This document shows positions 1-5,313 of a stretch of 6,020 bases of DNA, one piece after another (the first letter of the stretch is position 1; each line of letters opens with the position of its first letter). Location of the stretch: contig JABAAD010000044.1 of the NCBI GenBank assembly GCA_014238935.1, positions 1-6,020 of the forward strand. Reading direction: 5' to 3'. The stretch comes from Alphaproteobacteria bacterium (GTDB lineage Bacteria; Pseudomonadota; Alphaproteobacteria; JABSOH01; JABAAW01). Both the position numbers and the translations under genes were made by a program. The notes under the pieces are model-generated. The model was not told where the DNA came from. It searched no databases and was given only the letters and a program-made list of their open reading frames with translations.

Positions 1-235
1 CTGTTCCGAACATCGAGACGGCGTTCCAACGGCGGGCAAAGTATCCGCCCACAAAATCGCCCAAGCAGGCGAGGGCGAACACGATCCACCCCAAGAAGGC
101 TTGGCGCGGACTACCCATTACGAGCAAGACGATAGGAAAGACCGACACACCACGCACCAGCGTGATCGCGTTCGGCACACTCTTTTGCCAAGAAGAGCTT
201 CTTGCAGGGCGACGACCTTGGCGAGAGGCAAGCAT
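1..235 (-). CDS. CDP-alcohol phosphatidyltransferase family protein, PgsA-like (N-terminal 78 residues; runs off the left edge)
   Basis: Integral-membrane enzymes of this family transfer a phosphatidyl group from CDP-diacylglycerol to an alcohol; PgsA uses glycerol-3-phosphate, the first committed step to phosphatidylglycerol and cardiolipin. Seen here: a basic N-terminus (residues 1-18), then VPNAITLVRG (20-29), the usual opening of PgsA proteins, hydrophobic stretches at about 30-41 and 46-59, and most of the family signature: D60, G64, A67-R68, then eight residues and G77. The last two Asp lie outside the window. The Asp expected before G64 is Gly (G63, codon at 49-47), so activity is uncertain. 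The ATG at 235 has AGGA at 246-243 overlapping the preceding TAG stop; a GTG at 178 just before PNAITL is an alternative start nearer the family norm. It follows the YkuD-like gene by 9 bp in the same frame. I leave the symbol blank because a paralogue with another substrate is possible. Confidence 0.82.
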   Translation of the reverse strand, partial: MLASRQGRRPARSSSWQKSVPNAITLVRGVSVFPIVLLVMGSPRQAFLGWIVFALACLGDFVGGYFARRWNAVSMFGT

Positions 236-241
236 AGCGAG

Positions 242-247
242 ATCCTA
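242..247 (-). promoter_or_regulatory. Ribosome binding site of the PgsA-like gene, overlapping the upstream stop codon
   Basis: On the minus strand the sequence is TAGGATCTCGCT then ATG. AGGA sits 7 nt before the ATG at 235 and shares bases with the TAG stop of the YkuD-like gene. This favours the ATG at 235 over the internal GTG at 178 and suggests coupled translation. Confidence 0.5.
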
Positions 248-856
248 ACAGAAAAGCCCTGCCAAAAAAACCCTTTTACGAACACTGATACGAATCGCCG
301 CGTTGCGCCTAAGCTTCGGCAGCAAGGCACGCAGCGCTTTCGCATCGACGGCGACACATCCCTCCGTCGGCGCATAGGGAGAATGTTGCGCCGTCGCATG
401 CAGGAAGATCGCGCTGCCGAGTCCCGCGCGCACGGGCGCGTCGTTGTAACCCAAGACCAGCAGCAAGTCGTAGAGACCGTCTTCGCGCCGTAAAATCTCG
501 TGCGACAGACGCGTCGGAAGGGCGACAGGACGATTGTAGCGGCGAACATGCTTGGCATCGTCGCACCACGCAGCACGGGCACTCGTGCGCAAGACGGGCA
601 GACGCGAAAGCGGCGGCGAGAGCGCGGGGTTCGTCAGTAGCACTGCACGCAGAGGAAAAACGCCTGCAGGCGTGATCGAATCGCCTTCGCGTCGCTTGAT
701 ACCGACGCCCTTGCGTCCGAACGCGCAGCGATGCTTTTGTCCGCCGCAGACAAGCCAGCCCTGTTGCGCACCTTCCCAACCCGAGGCGTGCAAGACGACA
801 CGCAAAGCGCGGCGTAGCCCGTTAGAGGGGAGGGTGTGATCGAACAGGAAACGCAC
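245..856 (-). CDS. L,D-transpeptidase-like protein, YkuD fold, COG3786 type
   Basis: YkuD-fold proteins use a Cys to cleave and rejoin peptidoglycan stem peptides (L,D-transpeptidation) or attach proteins to them; the COG3786 branch is poorly characterised. The 203-residue product shows this branch's landmarks in order: RCAFGRKGV (43-51), KRREGDSITPAGVFPLR (54-70), AWCDD and RYNRPV (about 96-111), DGLYDLLLVLGYND (126-139), GSAIFLH with probable catalytic H153, and TEGCVAV with catalytic C167. Known members have the same spacing between these blocks. No signal peptide or membrane anchor is visible, so export is unexplained. The GTG at 856 is the first usable start after the pheT stop in this frame and has no strong Shine-Dalgarno; a TTG at residue 18 would give a product closer to the usual N-terminus. 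It lies 27 bp after pheT and 9 bp before the PgsA-like gene, so it is probably the fifth gene of the rpmI operon. The fold assignment is firm; substrate and cellular role are inference. Confidence 0.88.
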   Translation of the reverse strand: MRFLFDHTLPSNGLRRALRVVLHASGWEGAQQGWLVCGGQKHRCAFGRKGVGIKRREGDSITPAGVFPLRAVLLTNPALSPPLSRLPVLRTSARAAWCDDAKHVRRYNRPVALPTRLSHEILRREDGLYDLLLVLGYNDAPVRAGLGSAIFLHATAQHSPYAPTEGCVAVDAKALRALLPKLRRNAAIRISVRKRVFLAGLFC

Positions 857-883
857 GCGCCGTCGAACAAAATCGGCGAAGGA

Positions 884-3343
884 TCAGCCCTCGCGCATGC
901 GACAGCCCAAGCCCTCCAAGCTTTCGACGATCTCTTGTGAGAGGGCTTGAACCTCCGCCTCGCTCAAGGCGCGATCGGCGTGGGGAAGAATCTCCACCTC
1001 GAAGGCGAGCGAAGTCTCTCCGTCGTCAGAGCGGTAGCGATCGAAAAAGGTGATATCTCTAAGGCGGTTGCGGACACGGCGTAGCACCGCGCCTTTCAGC
1101 TCGCTCGCCGTCAGGCTTGCGGGAATCCAGCAAGCGAAGTCTCTGTAGAGAGACTGCTGTTTTTGTCGCTGCCAGCCCTTCGGTGCGATACGCGCTTTGG
1201 CTTGCGGAATGCGATCGAGAAAGGCTTCGAAGGCGACCGCGCGTCCTCGCAAACCCAGCCTTTGGCAGAGCGCGGGATGCAGCTCGCCGAATTGTCCGAT
1301 CAACGTGCGTCCCAACAAGAACGAGCCGCAACGATACGGGTGGTAGCCCTCAGGCGAAGGATCGGAAATCTGCGAATCAAGCCGACCGCTCTCCAGCCCG
1401 CAAGCCTCGAAGACGACGCGCAAGTCCGCCTTGCCATCGAAGAGATCGGCATCGCGCAAAGGGCTGTGCCAATGGCGCGCCTCGAAAGTGCCGACGCGCA
1501 CCCCTGCGGCAACCTGTTCTTGTAGAACCTTGTCGTCTCGATAGGCGAACTGCGGACCCACTTCGAACAACGCCGTGTTGCGTCTGCCTAAATCTCGATT
1601 TTGCGCCGCCGTCGCTGCCAAGTTTGCAAGCAGAGTCGGGCGAAGGCAATCCAGCTGCGCGCTGATCGGATTTTGCAGGCGCAAACCTTCGTCCAGCGCA
1701 AACAAATCGCTGAGCGTCGAATCCAAAAACGACCAAGTGATCGTCTCGTAAAGTCCTGCGAACGCGAGGCTGCGCCGCACTAGCGCGTCGCGTTTCTGCG
1801 TACGCGAAAGACTGCGCCCCGATAGAGTCGTCGTGCGAACAAAAGGCGCGTCGGGAATCGCGTCGTAGCCGTGGATGCGCAAAACCTCTTCGACAAGGCA
1901 AGCCGCGCTCGTCACATCGCCACGCCACGAGGGAGGAACATAGAAAGAGTCCTTTTTTTGTTCTTTTTCGCTGTTCTGTTTTTTTTCGTCTTGTTCTTTT
2001 TCGAAGCCAAGCTTGGTAAAAATAGTGTCGATGGATTTTTGTTCCAATGCGATGCCTCCCAGTTTTTTCACATGTCCTTCGGGCAGAAAGATGCGTCGTC
2101 TTGTCTGTGGCACGGTGCCTGCCGATGTCATCCTGCTTGCCTCGCCGCCGCACCATGCGAGCACCAGCTCGGTTGCGCGGTCGCAGCCCTCTTTGGCAGC
2201 GGCGGGATCCAGTCCGCGCTCGAAACGAAAGCGTGCCTCCGATTCGATGTTCAAGGCGCGTCCGACTGCCGCCGTCGTGCGCGGGTCGAACAGCGCGCAT
2301 TCCAAAAACATCTCTTGCGTCTCCTCGTCGCAACCGCTCTTCTCGCCGCCGATGATGCCCGCCATGCCGACCACCCCCTTCTCGTCGGCGATCACGGTGG
2401 CAGCGCTCGGCAAGGCGTAGGTCTTGTGATCCAGGGCGGCAAGGAATTCTTGCGGCGATTCTGACGTTGATGGTGGCGCGTGCGCCTTGCGTATTGTCAA
2501 GGTTTTGCCCGCAAGCTTGCGCGCATCGAAGACATGCAACGGACGCGCGAGATCTTGCGTCATGTAGTTCGTCGCATCGACGAGCGCGGAGAGGGACTTG
2601 ATCCCGACAGCTTTCAGTCTTGCGCGAATGTGTTTGGGAGCTTGTGCGTTCGTGAGATTTCGGAAGCTGCGTCCGCAGACGAAGGGGCAATGGTGTGCGA
2701 GTTCTGCCGGCAGATCGATGCGCCATGCTACGGGCGAGTCGAAGGTTTCAGGGAAAGAGGGTTTCGCCAAGGGTTTGAGCCTTCCCATTCCTGCGGCGGC
2801 GAGGTCGCGCGCGATGCCGCGCACGCCCAAGCAATCGGCGCGATTCGGCGTTACCGCGACCGAACAAACGGGATCGTTCAGATTTTGGCTTTCGGCGAAG
2901 GATGTTCCGACCTCTTGTTCTCCCTCGATCTCAAGGATGCCTTCGTGCTCGTCGGAGAGTCCGAGCTCCCACTCGGAGAGCAGCATGCCGTGCGACCCCT
3001 CGCCTTGCAGGCTTGCCGTCTTGAGACGCATTCCCGTTGACGGCACCACGCTGCCGACAGGAGCAAACACGCCCAAGAAGCCCTTGCGCACATTGGGCGC
3101 GCCGCAGACGACTTGTACAGGATCGCTCCCCTCGTCGAAGCGCACGCTGCACACGCTGAGGCGTTGTGCGCGCGGATGCGGACGGCATTCGACGACGCGC
3201 GCCGTGACAAAGCCTTGATAATGTTCGGCAGGATCAAACCACTCCTCCACCTCCAGCCCGATGGCGGTCAGGCACTCCTGAAGATCAAGGTCGCTCGCCT
3301 TCGTGGCGAGATGCTCTTCCAGCCAGCCGCGCGTGAAACGCAT
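884..3343 (-). CDS. pheT: Phenylalanine--tRNA ligase beta subunit
   Basis: Beta subunit of the cytoplasmic alpha2-beta2 enzyme that charges tRNA-Phe; it binds the tRNA and edits mischarged Tyr-tRNA. At 819 residues it is of usual length. Domains visible: N-terminal helix (1-38); EMAP-like tRNA-binding domain (about 42-150, with HPRAQRLSVC at 56-65 and CGAPNVRKG at 80-88); B1/B3-B4 editing region (about 160-400, with TPNRADCLGVRGIARD, DATNYM and RPLHVFDA, and GIIGGEKSG); B5 (about 413-495, with PPSWRGD and LVEEVLRIHGYD); catalytic-like core (about 515-715, with NPISAQLDCLRPTLL); and a divergent FDX-ACB anticodon-binding domain (about 727-819). Oddities: a Lys/Glu/Gln-rich insert (448-466) in B5, and C482 where an Asp Mg ligand is usual (D476, E485 and E486 are kept). 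A smaller Ser/Pro-rich insert lies at about 288-298. The ATG is 12 bp after the pheS stop, preceded by ACGGAAG as ribosome binding site. Confidence 0.98.
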   Translation of the reverse strand: MRFTRGWLEEHLATKASDLDLQECLTAIGLEVEEWFDPAEHYQGFVTARVVECRPHPRAQRLSVCSVRFDEGSDPVQVVCGAPNVRKGFLGVFAPVGSVVPSTGMRLKTASLQGEGSHGMLLSEWELGLSDEHEGILEIEGEQEVGTSFAESQNLNDPVCSVAVTPNRADCLGVRGIARDLAAAGMGRLKPLAKPSFPETFDSPVAWRIDLPAELAHHCPFVCGRSFRNLTNAQAPKHIRARLKAVGIKSLSALVDATNYMTQDLARPLHVFDARKLAGKTLTIRKAHAPPSTSESPQEFLAALDHKTYALPSAATVIADEKGVVGMAGIIGGEKSGCDEETQEMFLECALFDPRTTAAVGRALNIESEARFRFERGLDPAAAKEGCDRATELVLAWCGGEASRMTSAGTVPQTRRRIFLPEGHVKKLGGIALEQKSIDTIFTKLGFEKEQDEKKQNSEKEQKKDSFYVPPSWRGDVTSAACLVEEVLRIHGYDAIPDAPFVRTTTLSGRSLSRTQKRDALVRRSLAFAGLYETITWSFLDSTLSDLFALDEGLRLQNPISAQLDCLRPTLLANLAATAAQNRDLGRRNTALFEVGPQFAYRDDKVLQEQVAAGVRVGTFEARHWHSPLRDADLFDGKADLRVVFEACGLESGRLDSQISDPSPEGYHPYRCGSFLLGRTLIGQFGELHPALCQRLGLRGRAVAFEAFLDRIPQAKARIAPKGWQRQKQQSLYRDFACWIPASLTASELKGAVLRRVRNRLRDITFFDRYRSDDGETSLAFEVEILPHADRALSEAEVQALSQEIVESLEGLGCRMREG
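1953..2003 (-). repeat. Low-complexity A-rich tract with 13-bp direct repeat inside pheT
   Basis: It encodes PheT residues 448-465 in the B5 domain. Read on the minus strand, the 13-mer CGAAAAAGAACAA occurs at 2003-1991 and again at 1970-1958, exactly 33 bp apart, giving EKEQ twice (448-451 and 459-462). The tract also holds an A8 run (1986-1979) and an A7 run (1959-1953), unlike the flanking GC-rich coding DNA. Homopolymers of this length are prone to slippage, but the frame is intact here. Confidence 0.85.
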
Positions 3344-3355
3344 CGAACTTCCGTC

Positions 3356-4513
3356 TCAGCGCGCTTGCGGGCGCAATCCGCGCAGTAGCGAGGGCGCGTC
3401 CAACGGCGAGAAGCCGTAGTGTTTCAACCACGCCACATCACCCTCGAACATGGTGCGCAAATCGGCGATGCCGTACTTCAGCATAGCGAGACGCTCGACG
3501 CCCATGCCGAAAGCGAAGCCTTGACACTTATCAGGGTCCAAGTTGCACGCGCTCAGCACATTCGGATGCACCATGCCGCAACCCAAGATCTCCAACCACT
3601 CGCTGCTCCGCGAAACTTCCTCGACCAACGCAAGCGCGCCGTCTTTGCGCAGGCAGGCGATGTCCATCTCTGCGCTCGGCTCGGTGAAGGGAAAGTAGCT
3701 CGGGCGAAAGCGCACGCGCACAGAGTCCTGTTCAAAAAACGCACGCACGAACGCGCTCAAGCAGCTCTTCAGATGACCAAAGTGGGTGCATTCGTCGATC
3801 ACAAGTCCCTCGACTTGATGAAACATCGGCGTGTGCGTTTGGTCGCTGTCGCTACGATAGCAGCGACCCGGAGCGATAATCCGTATCGGAAGCTCGCCTC
3901 GCAACATCGTGCGTACTTGCACGGGCGAGGTGTGCGTGCGCAACAGCCACGGCTCGCTTGCGTTCGAAGACTCTCGTTTCAAGCCTTGCAAGTAGAAGGT
4001 GTCGTGCATTTGGCGCGCGGGGTGGTCGGGGGGAAAGTTGAGCGCGACAAAATTGTGGAAGTCGTCTTCAACATCGGGACCTTCGGCGCATCGAAAGCCC
4101 ATGTCGCCGAAAACGGCGATCACCTCTTCGATAACCTGTCCCGTCGGATGCAGGGTTCCCGTGCGGTGCGGACGCTCCGAAAGAGTGCTGTCGATACGCT
4201 CGGATTGCAAACGCTGCACGCTCGAACGCTCTTCCAGACGCGATCGAGTCTCTTCGAACTCGAGTAGCATCTCGCGTTTCAGAAGATTGACGGCGGCACC
4301 GCTTTCGGCGCGCTGCGCGTCGGGCAGCTCGCCCAGCTTGTGCAAAAGATGTTGCAACGCAGACTTCTTGCCGAAAAAGCCCGTGCGCACATCCTCCAGC
4401 GCAAGGCTGGTTCTATCCAGACTCTGTTGCGCGCACGCGGTCAGTTTTTTGCGGAACTCTTGTCTGATCTCTTGCCTGACGCGCTCAAACTCCGCAGACG
4501 GGGTCGCATCCAT
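3356..4513 (-). CDS. pheS: Phenylalanine--tRNA ligase alpha subunit
   Basis: Catalytic subunit of the class II synthetase: it activates phenylalanine with ATP and transfers it to tRNA-Phe in complex with PheT. Seen in the 385-residue product: an N-terminal coiled-coil region rich in Arg/Glu (about 1-105) that contacts tRNA; GTLHPTGQVIEEV (119-131); a motif 1 region with NFPPDHPARQMHDTFYL (159-175); motif 2 with the block RTHTSPVQVRTML (192-204), CYRSDSDQTHTPMFHQVEGL (218-237) and FTEPSAEMD (276-284, with E278 a likely Mg ligand); and motif 3, GFAFGMGVERLAMLKYGI (332-349). It is somewhat longer than the E. coli protein (327 residues), with extra residues before WLEILGCGMVHPNVL (around 289-305) and in the N-terminal part. 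The motif 1 block is the alphaproteobacterial form. The ATG at 4513 lies 28 bp after rplT with no clear Shine-Dalgarno. The TGA stop is followed 12 bp later by pheT in the same frame. Confidence 0.98.
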   Translation of the reverse strand: MDATPSAEFERVRQEIRQEFRKKLTACAQQSLDRTSLALEDVRTGFFGKKSALQHLLHKLGELPDAQRAESGAAVNLLKREMLLEFEETRSRLEERSSVQRLQSERIDSTLSERPHRTGTLHPTGQVIEEVIAVFGDMGFRCAEGPDVEDDFHNFVALNFPPDHPARQMHDTFYLQGLKRESSNASEPWLLRTHTSPVQVRTMLRGELPIRIIAPGRCYRSDSDQTHTPMFHQVEGLVIDECTHFGHLKSCLSAFVRAFFEQDSVRVRFRPSYFPFTEPSAEMDIACLRKDGALALVEEVSRSSEWLEILGCGMVHPNVLSACNLDPDKCQGFAFGMGVERLAMLKYGIADLRTMFEGDVAWLKHYGFSPLDAPSLLRGLRPQAR

Positions 4514-4541
4514 CGTGTGCAGCGAAGCCCTGTTTCAACCC

Positions 4542-4970
4542 TCAAGAAGAGGGATCGGCAGAGGAGACGGGGGTGTTGGAAGAGGGAGCGGCAGAGGAGG
4601 CAGGAGTGTTCTTCGTCTTCCACGCGTTCGCCGCCTTTTCGACCAGCTCTTCAAAGCGTTTGGGCTCTTCGACCGCCAACTCCGAGAGGAGCTTGCGATT
4701 GAGCCCTATCTTCAGCAAGGACAAGGCGCAGATGAATTGTGCGTAGCGCATGCCGCTTTGGCGAACCGCAGCGTTGAGGCGTTGAATCCACAAACGGCGA
4801 AAATCACGCTTGCGTCGTCTGCGATCGCGGTAGCGATACTGCTCGGCGCGTTCGACCGCCTGTTTGGCGGTGCGAATCGTGTTCTTCCTTCTGCCAAAGT
4901 AGCCCTTCGCACGCACAAGGACGCGCTTGTGGCGCGCTTTGCTCGTCGTGCCGCGTTTGACCCGTGCCAT
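4542..4970 (-). CDS. rplT: 50S ribosomal protein L20 with a repeat-built C-terminal tail
   Basis: L20 binds 23S rRNA, is needed early in 50S assembly, and in studied bacteria represses its own operon by binding the leader mRNA. Residues 1 to about 117 are a full, typical L20: [58 protein letters not shown] and [16 protein letters not shown], ending in the [16 protein letters not shown] helix. Family members are about 118-120 residues; this one has 142. The extra tail (about 118-142) is Ser/Ala/Pro/Asn-rich, uncharged apart from one Asp, and made of two 11-residue units, [11 protein letters not shown] and [11 protein letters not shown]. It starts 9 bp after rpmI with a strong GAGGA site overlapping the rpmI stop. 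The pheS start follows the TGA by 28 bp. Whether the tail lies disordered on the ribosome surface is inference. Confidence 0.97.
   Translation of the reverse strand: MARVKRGTTSKARHKRVLVRAKGYFGRRKNTIRTAKQAVERAEQYRYRDRRRRKRDFRRLWIQRLNAAVRQSGMRYAQFICALSLLKIGLNRKLLSELAVEEPKRFEELVEKAANAWKTKNTPASSAAPSSNTPVSSADPSS
4545..4610 (-). repeat. 33-bp tandem duplication at the 3' end of rplT
   Basis: Two head-to-tail 33-bp units, minus strand 4610-4578 and 4577-4545, agree at 28 of 33 positions counted by eye. Each encodes 11 residues ([11 protein letters not shown], then [11 protein letters not shown]), immediately before the TGA stop. The differences are two synonymous Thr/Pro third-base changes, one synonymous Ser change, and Ala to Val and Ala to Asp. 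Confidence 0.9.
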
Positions 4971-4976
4971 CGTCTA

Positions 4977-4982
4977 TCCTCA
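4977..4982 (-). promoter_or_regulatory. Ribosome binding site of rplT overlapping the rpmI stop
   Basis: The minus strand reads TGAGGATAGACG then ATG. GAGGA lies 6 nt before the rplT start and begins inside the TGA stop of rpmI. A second in-frame stop (TAG) follows, so L35-L20 readthrough fusion is blocked. The arrangement fits coupled translation of the two ribosomal proteins. Confidence 0.65.
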
Positions 4983-5180
4983 GCGCATCGGCAGGAAGTG
5001 GCGCACCACGACCTTCGCGTCGCGATTCTTCAAAATTTGACTGCCACGATTGTTGCGTTTCATGTCTTGGGGGCGTTTCGAGGTGTTGTGACGCAGGTAG
5101 GCGCTGTTGAAGCGCACCTTGCCTGTCGCGCTGATACGGAAGCGTTTTTTCGCGGCGCTTTTGTTCTTGAGCTTGGACAT
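4980..5180 (-). CDS. rpmI: 50S ribosomal protein L35
   Basis: Small basic protein of the large ribosomal subunit, binding 23S rRNA. The 66-residue product has the family's length and layout: MSKLKNKSAAKKRF (1-14, normally MPKxKTKSxAKKRF), the ATGKV turn (18-22), a basic middle with LRHNTSKR (29-36), NNRGSQILKNRDAK (43-56) and the terminal VVRHFLPMR, where most homologues end in LPY or LP plus a basic residue. The N-terminal block fixes the ATG at 5180 as the start. It is the first gene of the rpmI-rplT-pheS-pheT operon, about 42 nt downstream of the predicted transcription start. infC, which precedes rpmI in many bacteria, is not here. The upstream sequence contains no purine-rich ribosome binding site. 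Confidence 0.97.
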   Translation of the reverse strand: MSKLKNKSAAKKRFRISATGKVRFNSAYLRHNTSKRPQDMKRNNRGSQILKNRDAKVVVRHFLPMR

Positions 5181-5222
5181 GAATCAAAAATCTAGGAGAA
5201 AAAGAGAGGACAGATCGCAACT
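5181..5222 (-). promoter_or_regulatory. Short pyrimidine-rich, Shine-Dalgarno-less leader of rpmI
   Basis: The predicted untranslated leader from the promoter to the rpmI ATG. On the minus strand the 30 nt before ATG are dominated by C and T (CTCTCTTTTTCTCC), followed by TAGATTTTTGATTC. No AGGAGG-like element lies within 4-14 nt of the ATG, unlike rplT, yraN and the PgsA-like gene. Ribosomal protein operons are usually controlled in such leaders, and L20 is the known repressor in other bacteria, but I cannot see a recognisable L20 operator fold in so short a stretch. Confidence 0.4.
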
Positions 5223-5228
5223 CCGTCC

Positions 5229-5257
5229 TTTATAGGCGGATGCCGTCTGCGATGCAA
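5229..5257 (-). promoter_or_regulatory. Sigma70-type promoter for the rpmI-rplT-pheS-pheT operon
   Basis: On the minus strand, -35 TTGCAT (5257-5252), a 17-bp spacer and -10 TATAAA (5234-5229); transcription would begin near 5222. The -10 is close to consensus and the spacing is ideal, but the -35 matches only TTG. It sits in the only non-coding gap of the window, directly upstream of rpmI and facing it. The assignment is from sequence only. Confidence 0.55.
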
Positions 5258-5264
5258 GTCCTTT

Positions 5265-5276
5265 TTGTCAAGACAA
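5265..5276. repeat. 12-bp inverted repeat just upstream of the rpmI promoter
   Basis: TTGTC-TT-GACAA on the minus strand: perfect 5-bp arms with a 2-bp centre, ending 8 bp upstream of the -35 hexamer. The position would suit an activator or repressor site. It is short enough to be chance, and no known operator is recognised. Confidence 0.3.
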
Positions 5277-5313
5277 TCCCATCCACAACTTCCCAAAAGA
5301 ATCAGCAAAGAAA

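Noticed and set aside
1871..2464. A plus-strand frame with a Phe/Leu/Val-rich hydrophobic run near 1950-2003 that could look like a membrane segment
   Set aside because: The hydrophobic run is the antisense reading of the Lys/Glu-rich A tract of pheT; the rest is a shadow frame.
1377..2726. A 449-codon minus-strand frame inside pheT
   Set aside because: Shifted frame of pheT with a very Arg-rich, motif-free product; pheT itself is intact and conserved throughout.
3419..4267. A 282-codon plus-strand frame opposite pheS
   Set aside because: Shadow of the PheS catalytic domain; no domain signature and no ribosome binding site that stands out.
884..4982. TGA recoded as Trp, as in some reduced alphaproteobacterial genomes, which would fuse pheS to pheT
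   Set aside because: Trp is encoded by TGG throughout, no internal TGA falls at a conserved position, and each TGA lies where the protein family normally ends.
3999..5195. A 398-codon open frame on the plus strand, antisense to the start of pheS, rplT and rpmI
   Set aside because: It runs opposite three strongly conserved genes, its product is Arg/Ser/Ala-rich without recognisable motifs, and such open antisense frames are common in GC-rich DNA.
5207..5229. A possible leader hairpin (AGGAC / GTCCT) followed by a T-rich run, resembling a terminator or attenuator
   Set aside because: The stem is only 5 bp with a 13-nt loop, and its first arm lies at or upstream of the predicted transcription start, so it would not form in mRNA from that promoter.
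5266..5271. TTGACA as the -35 of the rpmI promoter
   Set aside because: It is 31 bp from the TATAAA -10, and the bases 16-18 bp downstream (around AGACGG) do not resemble a -10; TTGCAT at 17 bp fits better.
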